Shown: positions 18,439 through 25,990, numbered from the stretch's first letter. The stretch: DNA of 64,000 nt from Lachnospiraceae bacterium UBA7076 (GCA_002493625.1 DKZK01000006.1:32436-96435), one strand, 5' to 3'. Notes: generated by a model from the letters alone, not told the origin. Program-made: numbers and translations.

Positions 18439-19095
18439 ATGTCATCGGTTGTTATTGTACTAATTATAATTGGGCTGGCTTTTATATTTGTAAGCTATGC
18501 ATTTGCCAGTAAATTTGAGAAGCAGGTTGTGAAGGATGAAGGACCTGTACAGATTCCTGACGAGCTTACAGAGGAACAGAAGGAAAAAATTTCAAAGCTT
18601 ATTAATGACTTTATGTATCAGACTGTTGACAGCAGGCTTGACGAGGTGGAATATCAGTTTGCAGAAATTGTTAATGAGAAAACTCTGGCGCTTGGAGATT
18701 ATGCCGTAACAGTAAATGATGAAATTTCAAAAAATCATAATGAGGTTGTATTTTTGTACAGTATGCTTTCAGATAAGCAGAAGGAAATAATGACAACTGC
18801 AAATATGGTTGACGAATACAGAAAAGAAGTCGAGACTTTCGTGGAAAGAAATAACCTGACTGTTACGCCAAACCGGGAAACCCAGCAGCTTGAGGAGGAA
18901 ATAAAGGAGATTGATGACAGCCTTCTTCAGGAGGAGAATTTGGAGGAAGCTGCAAATGTGTCTGATAGCAGTAAGGATATAATACTTGAAATGCATAAAT
19001 CGGGTCTTAGCATTCTTGAAATTGCCAAGCATTTGGGACTTGGAGTCGGTGAGGTTAAGCTTGTTGTAGATTTATACCAAGGAGAGCATGAGTAA
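18439..19095 (+). CDS. DUF6115-type protein: membrane anchor, coiled coil and C-terminal HTH-like segment
   Basis: 218 residues. A single N-terminal membrane helix (~4-23) precedes an acidic helical/coiled-coil region (~30-175) and a short C-terminal helix-turn-helix-like motif (DIILEMHKSGLSILEIAKHLGLGVGEVKLVVDLY, last ~40 residues; quoted as DIILEMHKSGLSILEIAKHL then GLGVGEVKLVV). This resembles the DUF6115 family found after fliA in Lachnospiraceae. The HTH-like end is odd for a membrane-anchored protein: it may bind nucleic acid or serve as a protein-protein module. The stop overlaps the next start by one base. Confidence 0.65.
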   Translation: MSSVVIVLIIIGLAFIFVSYAFASKFEKQVVKDEGPVQIPDELTEEQKEKISKLINDFMYQTVDSRLDEVEYQFAEIVNEKTLALGDYAVTVNDEISKNHNEVVFLYSMLSDKQKEIMTTANMVDEYRKEVETFVERNNLTVTPNRETQQLEEEIKEIDDSLLQEENLEEAANVSDSSKDIILEMHKSGLSILEIAKHLGLGVGEVKLVVDLYQGEHE

Positions 19096-19652
19096 TGAAT
19101 TTTAAATATTTTTTAAGAGGACTGGGAGCCGGAATTGTATTTACGGCAATTATAATGCTGGCGGCATATATGACAAATGGCTCATATAAATTGAGCGATA
19201 AGGAGATTATTAAGAAGGCTGAGGCTCTTGGTATGGTAACAACGGAGGAGGTTCCCATAGTAAGTGATACAGGCTCCGAAAATCCAACGGAGGAGCCTTC
19301 AACGGAGAACACTGATACAGAGGAGCCTACGACGGAAAAATCCTCAACCGAGGACACGGAGGAACCTGCATCAACAGAGGCTCCCACAACGGAAGCTGCC
19401 ACGCAGAATACGACAGAGCAGGGCGGCATAGATACAGAGTATACAAAGGCGACCATAACGGTACGTTCCGGCATGGGCTCATATGAGGTTGCAGTGCTGC
19501 TTAAGGACGCAGGCATCATAGATAACGCATCGGATTTTGATTCATATCTTATCAGAAACGGATATGCAACACAGATACGCATTAAGAGTCAGGAGTTTAA
19601 CAGCAATATGTCATATGAGGAGATTGCAAAGCTCCTTATAAAAGAGGAATAA
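19095..19652 (+). CDS. Membrane-anchored protein with MltG/YceG N-terminal-like (LysM-like) domain
   Basis: 185 residues. A membrane helix (~7-28) is followed by a Thr/Glu-rich linker (~55-110) built from near-repeats of EEPSTE/TEEPTTE, then ~75 residues resembling the LysM-like module at the start of MltG lytic transglycosylases (GMGSYEVAVLLKDAGIID, then FDSYLIRNG and MSYEEIAKLL). The MltG catalytic domain is absent, so glycan cleavage is unlikely; binding to cell wall is a reasonable inference. It is the last gene of the flagellar operon and is followed by a strong terminator. Confidence 0.65.
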   Translation: MNFKYFLRGLGAGIVFTAIIMLAAYMTNGSYKLSDKEIIKKAEALGMVTTEEVPIVSDTGSENPTEEPSTENTDTEEPTTEKSSTEDTEEPASTEAPTTEAATQNTTEQGGIDTEYTKATITVRSGMGSYEVAVLLKDAGIIDNASDFDSYLIRNGYATQIRIKSQEFNSNMSYEEIAKLLIKEE

Positions 19653-19658
19653 CAGGTT

Positions 19659-19688
19659 AAAAAAAGTGCTTGCGGGCACTTTTTTTTT
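19659..19688 (+). terminator. Intrinsic terminator ending the flagellar/chemotaxis operon
   Basis: An A-rich 5' arm with AAGTGC pairs with GCACTT around the small loop TTGCG, followed by eight T residues. It lies 7 nt after the last flagellar-operon stop codon. The A-tract also allows function on the opposite strand. Confidence 0.85.
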
Positions 19689-19698
19689 ATGCTATAAT
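19670..19698 (+). promoter_or_regulatory. Sigma-A-type promoter for rpsB-tsf, embedded in the upstream terminator
   Basis: TTGCGG (19670-19675) and TATAAT (19693-19698) are separated by exactly 17 nt. The -35 box lies in the loop and 3' arm of the preceding terminator, so terminator and promoter share bases. The perfect -10 and correct spacing make this a strong candidate. Confidence 0.7.
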
Positions 19699-19844
19699 CG
19701 ACTTCGTGTGAAAAAACATGTGGGCGGATAAGTAGAAGGGTGCCACTGAAACGCCGGTGGTTTCTACGAGTTGCTCCTTTTCGGGTAAAGCTGACAGAGA
19801 GTTAATTTTGAAGCTCACAGAAGTTAAAACCAAGGAGGTATATT
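19699..19844 (+). ncRNA. Structured 5' leader of rpsB (candidate ribosomal-protein autoregulatory leader)
   Basis: About 140 nt of non-coding leader separates the promoter from rpsB. GTAGAA (about 19732) pairs with TTCTAC (about 19763) enclosing a CCAC/GGTGG inner stem, giving a clear hairpin. Ribosomal-protein operons often carry such leaders for feedback by the encoded protein, here S2. That function is inference; no match to a named family is claimed. An aaggaggt RBS precedes the ATG. Confidence 0.45.
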
Positions 19845-20600
19845 ATGAGCGTTATTTCAATGAAACAATTATTAGAGGCAGGTGTTCATTTCGGACATCA
19901 GACAAGAAGATGGAATCCTAAGATGGCTGAGTATATTTATACTGAGCGTAACGGAATTTATATCATTGACTTACAGAAGTCAGTGGTAAAGGTTGACGAG
20001 GCTTACAAGGCTGTGCTTGACTGTGTTGCTGACGGTGGCAAGGTGCTTTTTGTAGGTACAAAGAAGCAGGCGCAGGATTCCGTAAAGTCTGAGGCAGAGA
20101 GATGTGGTATGTATTATGTAAACCAAAGATGGTTAGGTGGAATGCTCACAAACTTTAAGACGATTCAGACGAGAATCGAAACCTTAAGAAAGTACGAGGC
20201 TATGGAGGCTGACGGTACATTTGACGTGCTTCCTAAGAAGGAAGTTATTGAGATTAAAAAAGAGATGGATAAGCTTGAGAAAAACCTTGGCGGTATCAAG
20301 GATATGAAGGTTATTCCTGACATGATATTCGTGGTTGACCCCCGTAAGGAGAAAAACTGCGTACAGGAGGCTCATGCACTTGGTATTCCTCTTGTTGGTA
20401 TTGCGGATACCAACTGTGATCCTGAGGAGCTTGATTATGTAATTCCTGGAAATGATGATGCAATAAGGGCTGTTAAGCTTATTGTTTCCAAGATGGCTGA
20501 CGCCGTTATCGAGGCTAATCAGGGCGCGGATGCAATGACGCCTGAGGAGGCAGAGTCCATGGAGGCTGATGCCGAGGAGGAAGCTGCTGAGGAAGCATAA
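19845..20600 (+). CDS. rpsB: 30S ribosomal protein S2
   Basis: 251 residues. The N-terminus MSVISMKQLLEAGVHFGHQTRRWNPKM and the block QRWLGGMLTNFKTI are diagnostic, as is PDMIFVVDPRKEKNCVQEA (segments quoted separately). S2 is assembled late into the small subunit and contacts S1-binding regions. The C-terminal ~25 residues are a Glu/Ala-rich tail usual in clostridial S2. Linked to tsf as in most bacteria, with a 34-nt gap. Confidence 0.98.
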   Translation: MSVISMKQLLEAGVHFGHQTRRWNPKMAEYIYTERNGIYIIDLQKSVVKVDEAYKAVLDCVADGGKVLFVGTKKQAQDSVKSEAERCGMYYVNQRWLGGMLTNFKTIQTRIETLRKYEAMEADGTFDVLPKKEVIEIKKEMDKLEKNLGGIKDMKVIPDMIFVVDPRKEKNCVQEAHALGIPLVGIADTNCDPEELDYVIPGNDDAIRAVKLIVSKMADAVIEANQGADAMTPEEAESMEADAEEEAAEEA

Positions 20601-20634
20601 TTAAAAATAAATTTAGTGTTAGGAGGACATATAG

Positions 20635-21570
20635 ATGGCGGCTATTTCAGCTAGTATGGTTAAAGAGTTAAGAGAAATGTCAGGTGCCGGAATGATGGAT
20701 TGTAAGAAGGCTCTTACAGAGACTGACGGCGATTTTGACAAAGCATTGGAGTTTCTTAGAGAAAAGGGACTTGCAACTGCACAGAAGAAGGCAGGAAGAA
20801 TTGCAGCAGAGGGTATTGTTGCAACAACTGTTATTGATGGCGGTAAAACAGCAGCAATCGTTGAGGTTAATGCTGAGACTGACTTTGTAGCTAAAAATGA
20901 TGTATTTCAGGGATATGTAAAAGAGGTTGTTGACCAGCTTGTTACAAGCAGCGCAGCAGATGTTGACGCTTTCAAGGCAGAGAAGTGGGCTGTTGATCCT
21001 TCCATGACCGTTGAGGAAAAGCATGCTGCAATGATTGCCAAGATTGGTGAAAACATGAATATCAGAAGATTTGAGAGAATTACCACTGACGGCATGATTG
21101 TCTCTTATATTCATGCAGGCGGCAAGATTGGTGTTCTTGTTGAGGCAGATACAGACGGACAAGGCGCTGAAATTGAGGAGTGCCTCAAGAATGTTGCAAT
21201 GCAGGTTGCAGCTATGAATCCGAAGTATGTTTCAACGGATGAGGTTTCTGAGGAGTACAAGGCACATGAGCTTGAAATTCTTGTAGCTCAGGCTAAGAAT
21301 GACCCTAAGAATGCAAGCAAGCCTGACAATATCATTGAGAAGATGGTACAGGGACGCCTTAACAAGGAGCTTAAGGAGGTTTGTCTTCTTGAGCAGGAGT
21401 ATGTTAAGGCTGAGAATAAGGAAAATGTTGCAGCATATGTAGCTTCTGTTGCCAAGGCACAGGGCTGTAAGCTTGCAGTTAAGAAGTTTGTTCGTTTTGA
21501 GACCGGTGAAGGTCTTGAGAAAAAGAATGAGGATTTTGCAGCAGAGGTTGCAGCTCAGATGAATCAGTAA
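20635..21570 (+). CDS. tsf: Elongation factor Ts
   Basis: 311 residues. The N-terminal UBA-like domain contains VKELREMSGAGMMDCKKAL with the family signature, followed by the KGLATAQKKAGRIAAEG and NAETDFVAKND blocks. EF-Ts recycles EF-Tu by catalysing GDP release. It is slightly longer than E. coli EF-Ts (283 residues), as usual in Clostridia. RBS aggagga; a bulged-stem terminator follows about 26 nt after the stop. Confidence 0.97.
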   Translation: MAAISASMVKELREMSGAGMMDCKKALTETDGDFDKALEFLREKGLATAQKKAGRIAAEGIVATTVIDGGKTAAIVEVNAETDFVAKNDVFQGYVKEVVDQLVTSSAADVDAFKAEKWAVDPSMTVEEKHAAMIAKIGENMNIRRFERITTDGMIVSYIHAGGKIGVLVEADTDGQGAEIEECLKNVAMQVAAMNPKYVSTDEVSEEYKAHELEILVAQAKNDPKNASKPDNIIEKMVQGRLNKELKEVCLLEQEYVKAENKENVAAYVASVAKAQGCKLAVKKFVRFETGEGLEKKNEDFAAEVAAQMNQ

Positions 21571-21596
21571 ACTTCTGAATGAAATTGATTCACGAA

Positions 21597-21638
21597 CCCC
21601 TGAAAATCCCATAGAATGGGCATTTTCAGGGGCTTTTT
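21597..21638 (+). terminator. Intrinsic terminator of rpsB-tsf
   Basis: CCCCTGAAAAT plus CCC pairs with GGG-C-ATTTTCAGGGG across a short A/T loop with one bulged base, followed by CTTTTTG. It marks the right-hand limit of the housekeeping segment before the accessory region begins. Confidence 0.8.
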
Positions 21639-21640
21639 GC

Positions 21641-22116
21641 GTTCTAAGGAGAGGTTCATAAATTATCGTAAATTACCGTATTTTGAGTGCCAATTTGGGG
21701 GATTCTTGGGGGAAGGGGTATCCCCCAAATGGTATGTGAAAGTTTACCTATTCTTTTTGGGAAACGGGGAAAAGTTTGCGTCGTGTTTCTAATCGGGAGT
21801 TCTCGCAGTTCTCCTCCAAATGATGTTGGAGATTATAAGTTGTCGTATCTTATCAGAAGGGTATTAGAGGGGATGCTGGAAATTGCTGGTTGATGGAGAG
21901 GCAGGATTGAATTATAATGATTATATTATTCTTTATAAGAATAATGATGTGTATAGAATGGTTAATCCGAAAATAAAAGAATAGGTCATGTTTTCTGAAA
22001 TGTAAGCACGATTTGTCTATGCTTAGTAAATGTGGTTGTATTATTTTTATGGTGTAGTAAGATAATTAATTTACCACATTTAAAGCACAAAAGACGTTTT
22101 TGAAAAGAGGAAAAAG
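21641..22116 (+). other. Gene-poor junction with eroded coding remnants and hairpins
   Basis: No convincing gene is seen in these ~475 nt. An 11-bp perfect inverted repeat (ATTTGGGGGAT at 21693-21703, ATCCCCCAAAT at 21720-21730) forms a strong hairpin. Short open frames (for example one ending near 21893 with YLIRRVLEGMLEIAG, and a short one ending at 21983) look like 3' remnants of lost genes. Composition shifts from moderately GC-rich to very AT-rich near 21900. A 10-bp inverted repeat, TAAATGTGGT/ACCACATTTA (22027-22036 and 22073-22082), precedes the next gene and may be an operator. This is probably an insertion boundary. Confidence 0.5.
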
Positions 22117-23484
22117 ATGCAAGTACATGGTAAAATAATACTGGGATTTCCATTTGGAGATAAAGAAATCAAACAGCATTGTTGTGATTTTTATCTTAGT
22201 GATGACAGTCATAATTTCATAATTGATATTGATGAGTATCCAATAGAAAAGGCTTTTGAATTACTGTGTAGCAATGAGTCGATATATGAGCATTATTTAT
22301 TATGTTATGACGAAAATGGTAAAGCCTTTACGATTTATGAGTGTTATATAAAGCCAATGCAGATTCCTGTTAAACAAATGAAAATCATATGGAGGAGATG
22401 TCTTTGGGGATATCATATTAAAAATTATCAAGATGAAAGGATAATTTTTGCAAAATATGTTGTGCAAACAGATGAAAAAAAATACCCATTTCATATGTTT
22501 GTTGGAAAAAATAAGTTTGAAGTGTTGAATGGTAAAGTAAGCATTGTTACAGATCGGAATCAGAAAAATTCTAAATTTGAAGGAGTTGCTATTTCTATAT
22601 TTTCGCTAAAGGAAGGATTATTGATTAGTGAAGTGGAAAAAATTGTATTAAGAATGTTGGAAATCTTTTTTCTGCAGATAGGTTTTTTCCCAAAAGTTGA
22701 AAAGCGTAAATTGGTAACAGAAGAGAACAAAACATTTTATTTTATGGAAGATTTTGTGGCTTATGGAAAAACGACAAAGAGAAATATCAAATTAGATTAT
22801 GTTTTATATACAAAAAGGAATTTTGATTTCTCAATGGTTTATGATAATTGGTGGAGGTTAAGAGAGAAAGAAGTAGTTACATTTAATCTCTTTTCGTATA
22901 TGACTACTGATAGTTCACCTGTGATGGAAGTTCCGATAGCAACTTGTATCCAATGTTTAGAAGGATACTTTCGTATTCATCATACGGAGGAAATGCTTAG
23001 ATTTTCAAAAGAAGCCAAAAATCAGATTAAAAAGGAAGTATTAAAAGTATTGAATTCTTCAGATAACTTGAAAGGGATTTGTGAAAAAAATGGTATTGAA
23101 TATGAAAATATAAGAGAAACTTTTGCCAGAATGTTTGGTCATATAAATGAATACAGTTTGCGGGATATATTGCAATATGCAATTGTAAGATGTGCTTCTA
23201 CGAAAATGCTTTTCCGGTATGAGAGAGAAACGGAGGTAAATGAGCAGATGTATATAATTGATATATTTATCCAGAAAGCAACAGGGCATAGAAATTGGCT
23301 ATCACACTTGACGGAGCAATCTAAGCGTTTTACACATGATGAGATAAAATTGGCAGATGAAAAATTAAGGATGCTATTCAGATTGACACTATTATATGAC
23401 ATAGGAGTTGAGGTTACAGACACTTCTTTAGACAAGATAATTCAGAGAATTAATCGGTGGTATCAGAGCAATGAATTAGTATGA
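22117..23484 (+). CDS. ApeA-like anti-phage protein with C-terminal HEPN ribonuclease domain
   Basis: 455 residues. The N-terminal two thirds (~1-280) are beta-rich and resemble the ApeA N-terminal domain; the C-terminal ~170 residues are helical and contain the HEPN catalytic motif R-x4-H as RNWLSH (Arg392, His397), with the usual polar residue after Arg. ApeA proteins are single-gene defence systems in which a HEPN RNase is triggered by phage. The domain call comes from motif and architecture, not from a search. The gene is much more AT-rich than its surroundings and lies next to mobile-element remnants, suggesting transfer. RBS agaggaaa. A DUF4062 gene follows after 81 nt on the same strand. 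Confidence 0.72.
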   Translation: MQVHGKIILGFPFGDKEIKQHCCDFYLSDDSHNFIIDIDEYPIEKAFELLCSNESIYEHYLLCYDENGKAFTIYECYIKPMQIPVKQMKIIWRRCLWGYHIKNYQDERIIFAKYVVQTDEKKYPFHMFVGKNKFEVLNGKVSIVTDRNQKNSKFEGVAISIFSLKEGLLISEVEKIVLRMLEIFFLQIGFFPKVEKRKLVTEENKTFYFMEDFVAYGKTTKRNIKLDYVLYTKRNFDFSMVYDNWWRLREKEVVTFNLFSYMTTDSSPVMEVPIATCIQCLEGYFRIHHTEEMLRFSKEAKNQIKKEVLKVLNSSDNLKGICEKNGIEYENIRETFARMFGHINEYSLRDILQYAIVRCASTKMLFRYERETEVNEQMYIIDIFIQKATGHRNWLSHLTEQSKRFTHDEIKLADEKLRMLFRLTLLYDIGVEVTDTSLDKIIQRINRWYQSNELV

Positions 23485-23565
23485 ATACAGGGCGAAGCTG
23501 ACTTGATAAAAAGAGAAGATTGGTCAGGTGAAAAATAATTGAGGGAGAAAGGAATTTGATACATT

Positions 23566-24705
23566 ATGAAAAGAGGATTTACTCATTTTTATTATTTAAT
23601 ATCATGTCCATCGGATGTGCAGGAAGAATTAGAAATTGTTCTTAATGTCATAGACGAAATTAATATGACAGTTGGAGAGGATAATGGAATTAATATAAAG
23701 TGTCTTTATTGGAAAAATAACGCAAGACCTGGCTCTGGTGAGAATGGACAAAATATAATTAATAAGCAATTATTGAGTAAAGCAGATGGTGTTATAGCGT
23801 TATTCTGGACTAAATTTGGAACTCCAACCGAAGAGTATGGTTCTGGCACAGAAGAAGAAATTGAAAAATCTATTTTACAAGGAAAGAATGTAATGTTATA
23901 TTTCTCTAATAAGTCAATTAACCCAGATAAAATTGATTATCAACAATATGTACGTGTTATAGAATTTAAAAAGAGATATTCAGGACTTTTTGCTGAATAT
24001 AATACATTGGATGATTTTAGACAAAAATTAAATAGGCATATATTAGATTTGATGTCTAAATTAATTGAGAAAGAAGCAATTTTTTCTCAACATGTAATTG
24101 AACAAGATATGAGTTTGACAGAAATTATGGAGTGTGGATGGTTTATACGTCGATTTCTTCTTGAATTGCCCGTAAATCAAGAAGCAATATCTATTTTTCA
24201 AGAGCGTATTGATAAAATAGTGCAGTTGGCTAATAGATTTGAGTTATTAAATGATAGAGATTTGAATTTAATTTTTTCTAGCAAGATTAAAACGGGACAT
24301 AAGGGAGTTCATTCATTAAGTACTAAGGATATTGAAGAAAGTCGAAAAATTCTTGATAATGTTGAAATATCATTGATGAAAAAACTGAAAAATAGAGAAA
24401 ATGCTTCTTTTCAGTTAGGACGATGTTTAGGGCATATTCTAATGCTGACAGAGATTATTTGGTCAGATAATAAGAATTTTAAGGTATCAGATTTTCATAA
24501 TAGATATCAGGGTGCTTTTGATGGTTTTATTAATAGAGCAAAAATCGCCGCAGCTGTTTTAAATAAGGATATTGAGGAAATTATAAATTCTGTTGAACAA
24601 ATATATTCCGATGGAGAAAAAACTTGTGAGTCAGCAATAAATGCTTTACGATTATCCGCAGAAAAGATTGCAACAATTTTACCGCTCCTTAGTGATATTA
24701 ATTAA
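23566..24705 (+). CDS. DUF4062/TIR-like domain protein with helical C-terminus, putative defence effector
   Basis: 379 residues. The N-terminal ~160 residues match the DUF4062 pattern: a start YYLISCPSDVQEELE, then a NIINKQLLSKADGVIALFW block, and FGTPTEEYGSGTEEEIE followed by GKNVMLYFS. This fold is related to TIR/deoxyribosyltransferase-like Rossmann domains common at the N-terminus of defence and STAND proteins. Residues ~165-379 are helical and unrecognised. No P-loop is visible, so it is not itself a STAND ATPase. It follows the ApeA-like gene by 81 nt, shares its AT-rich composition and ends at a hairpin terminator. A shared defence role is inference from context. Confidence 0.65.
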   Translation: MKRGFTHFYYLISCPSDVQEELEIVLNVIDEINMTVGEDNGINIKCLYWKNNARPGSGENGQNIINKQLLSKADGVIALFWTKFGTPTEEYGSGTEEEIEKSILQGKNVMLYFSNKSINPDKIDYQQYVRVIEFKKRYSGLFAEYNTLDDFRQKLNRHILDLMSKLIEKEAIFSQHVIEQDMSLTEIMECGWFIRRFLLELPVNQEAISIFQERIDKIVQLANRFELLNDRDLNLIFSSKIKTGHKGVHSLSTKDIEESRKILDNVEISLMKKLKNRENASFQLGRCLGHILMLTEIIWSDNKNFKVSDFHNRYQGAFDGFINRAKIAAAVLNKDIEEIINSVEQIYSDGEKTCESAINALRLSAEKIATILPLLSDIN

Positions 24706-24729
24706 AATAAAAATATAATAGTTATGTAT

Positions 24730-24768
24730 AACTGATTGATTTTTAAACGAGAATCAGTTGGTCTTTTA
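24730..24768 (+). terminator. Terminator after the ApeA/DUF4062 cassette
   Basis: AACTGATT (24730-24737) pairs with AATCAGTT (24752-24759) and is followed by GGTCTTTTA. It lies 25 nt after the DUF4062 stop, fitting a two-gene transcription unit. Confidence 0.6.
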
Positions 24769-24851
24769 TTGCTCAAAACCCATACATAGCCATTCTGTCT
24801 TATGCAGGGTGGCTATTAAATTTTTCAGGAAAGGAGGTAAACCGTGATGTG

Positions 24852-25235
24852 ATGTCTAAATGTAAGGTAATCGCCCTTGCAAACCAGAAAGGCGGGACGG
24901 GCAAGACCACAACTGCCGTAAATTTAGGGATAGGGCTTGCAAACGAGGGAAAGAAAGTGTTGCTTGTGGATGCCGATCCGTAGGGGGATTTGACAATCTC
25001 TTTGGGTTGAGCGGATCAGGACAGCCTTCCTGTCACGCTCTCAACACAGATGAAAAAGATTATCCGTGATGAGTCGTTTGAAGTGGGCGAGGGAATTTTA
25101 CACCATGACAAGGGCGTAGACTTGATTTTGGAGAATATTGAGCTGTCCGGTATGAAAATCACGCTTGTAAATGCTATGAGCAGGGAGTTCAAATACATTC
25201 AAGAAGAACAATGCGTATGGAATTATAAATCATAA
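24852..25235 (+). pseudogene. Degenerate ParA-family partition ATPase of a mobile element
   Basis: From ATG 24852 the frame reads a ParA N-terminus with an intact deviant Walker A motif (NQKGGTGKTTTAVNLG) and LLVDADP, then a TAG where ParA has Gln in DADPQGD. A second nonsense codon, TGA, stands where LGW is expected. The same frame continues with recognisable ParA sequence (GVDLILENIELSGM, LVNAMSRE) to about 25190 and then leaves the family, so the 3' half is lost. Upstream is a strong aaaggaggt RBS and a TAGCCA.../...TGGCTA hairpin (about 24787-24815). No frameshift is needed: two point mutations and a truncation explain it. Such ParA proteins are typical of conjugative elements and plasmids. 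Confidence 0.8.
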
Positions 25236-25243
25236 AATATCAG

Positions 25244-25272
25244 TTTAAATTATAAAAAAATAATGGTATAAT
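25244..25272 (+). promoter_or_regulatory. Promoter for the antitoxin/membrane-protein pair
   Basis: TTTAAA (25244-25249) and TATAAT (25267-25272) are 17 nt apart, with TG one base before the -10 (extended -10). It lies 83 nt upstream of the antitoxin start. Confidence 0.55.
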
Positions 25273-25355
25273 TTTGTTAAAATTTGATGCAAAAAAATAT
25301 TGTCAAAAATGGTACATGAAGAATATGTGTAATAAAACTGAAGGGAAAGAGGATT

Positions 25356-25613
25356 ATGCTTATAAAAGCATCAGCAGCACTGAGAAATAATTATGCAGCT
25401 TTATCCGCATTGGCAAAGGAAACAAAAGAACCCATATATATTACCAAGAATGGGGAAGGTGACTTAGTATTAATGAGTATAGATGCCTTTGAAAAGCGGG
25501 AACAGATGCTGCAGTTAAGAGCAAGAGTACTTCAGGTGGAGCAGGAACGAATAGATGGACAGCCGACAATCAGTGTGTCAGAAGCGAGAATGCGTTTAAG
25601 TGATAGAATATGA
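25356..25613 (+). CDS. Phd/YefM-family type II antitoxin (orphan)
   Basis: 85 residues. The N-terminal half is the Phd/YefM DNA-binding fold, with LRNNYAALSALAKETKEPIYITKNGEGDLVLMSIDAF as the family core (LRNNYAALS, then PIYITKNGEGDLVLMS); the C-terminal half is a helical, charged toxin-binding segment. Antitoxins of this family neutralise RelE/ParE/Doc toxins and autoregulate. No such toxin follows: the next gene is a membrane protein overlapping by 4 nt (ATGA). RBS gggaaagagg. The C-terminal toxin-binding part is kept, so either the toxin was lost or the downstream protein takes its place. Confidence 0.8.
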   Translation: MLIKASAALRNNYAALSALAKETKEPIYITKNGEGDLVLMSIDAFEKREQMLQLRARVLQVEQERIDGQPTISVSEARMRLSDRI

Positions 25614-25981
25614 TGAAAAAATCAACCTCACAGATTATATTTGTATATCTTTACCATCTTATATGGATTATTATGACAGTTATGCTTGTCCGCCACTATG
25701 GGGATGCATTGTTAATAAGCTCCGGCATCTCAAATATTATACTCATAGTTGTCTGGACAATAATAAATTTAAAAGACAAAGTCAGATGGGATGTGTATTT
25801 CCACTTTGCAATTGGAACTGTTGCAGAGCTTCTTCTAAATGCAGGCGGTATTGTGGGAGAACGTACGGGACTTTGGGATTTGGCACAGTTTTTTTATATT
25901 TGCGAAATTATTGCGGGCACTCTGATATTAGGATTCATTCAGTTTATTGTCTGGTTTATCCGGATTAAAAAACGGTATTAA
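25610..25981 (+). CDS. Small four-helix membrane protein coupled to the antitoxin gene, function unknown
   Basis: 123 residues with four hydrophobic segments (roughly residues 8-26, 33-51, 64-83 and 90-115) and a basic C-terminus (RIKKRY). No domain is recognised. Its ATG overlaps the antitoxin stop as ATGA, a sign of translational coupling. Another open frame of similar length overlaps it in a different phase (25600-25968), but that frame lacks a start context and is rich in Cys/Tyr/Arg, so this one is preferred. Whether it acts with the antitoxin is unknown. Confidence 0.6.
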   Translation: MMKKSTSQIIFVYLYHLIWIIMTVMLVRHYGDALLISSGISNIILIVVWTIINLKDKVRWDVYFHFAIGTVAELLLNAGGIVGERTGLWDLAQFFYICEIIAGTLILGFIQFIVWFIRIKKRY

Positions 25982-25990
25982 TTCTTGAAA

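Noticed and set aside
21687..21893. 68-residue open frame after tsf
   Set aside because: Spans a strong hairpin and lacks an RBS; treated as remnant sequence rather than a gene.
25600..25968. Alternative frame overlapping the small membrane protein
   Set aside because: Cys/Arg/Tyr-rich and without a fitting RBS; the other phase gives four clean membrane helices and an ATGA overlap with the antitoxin.
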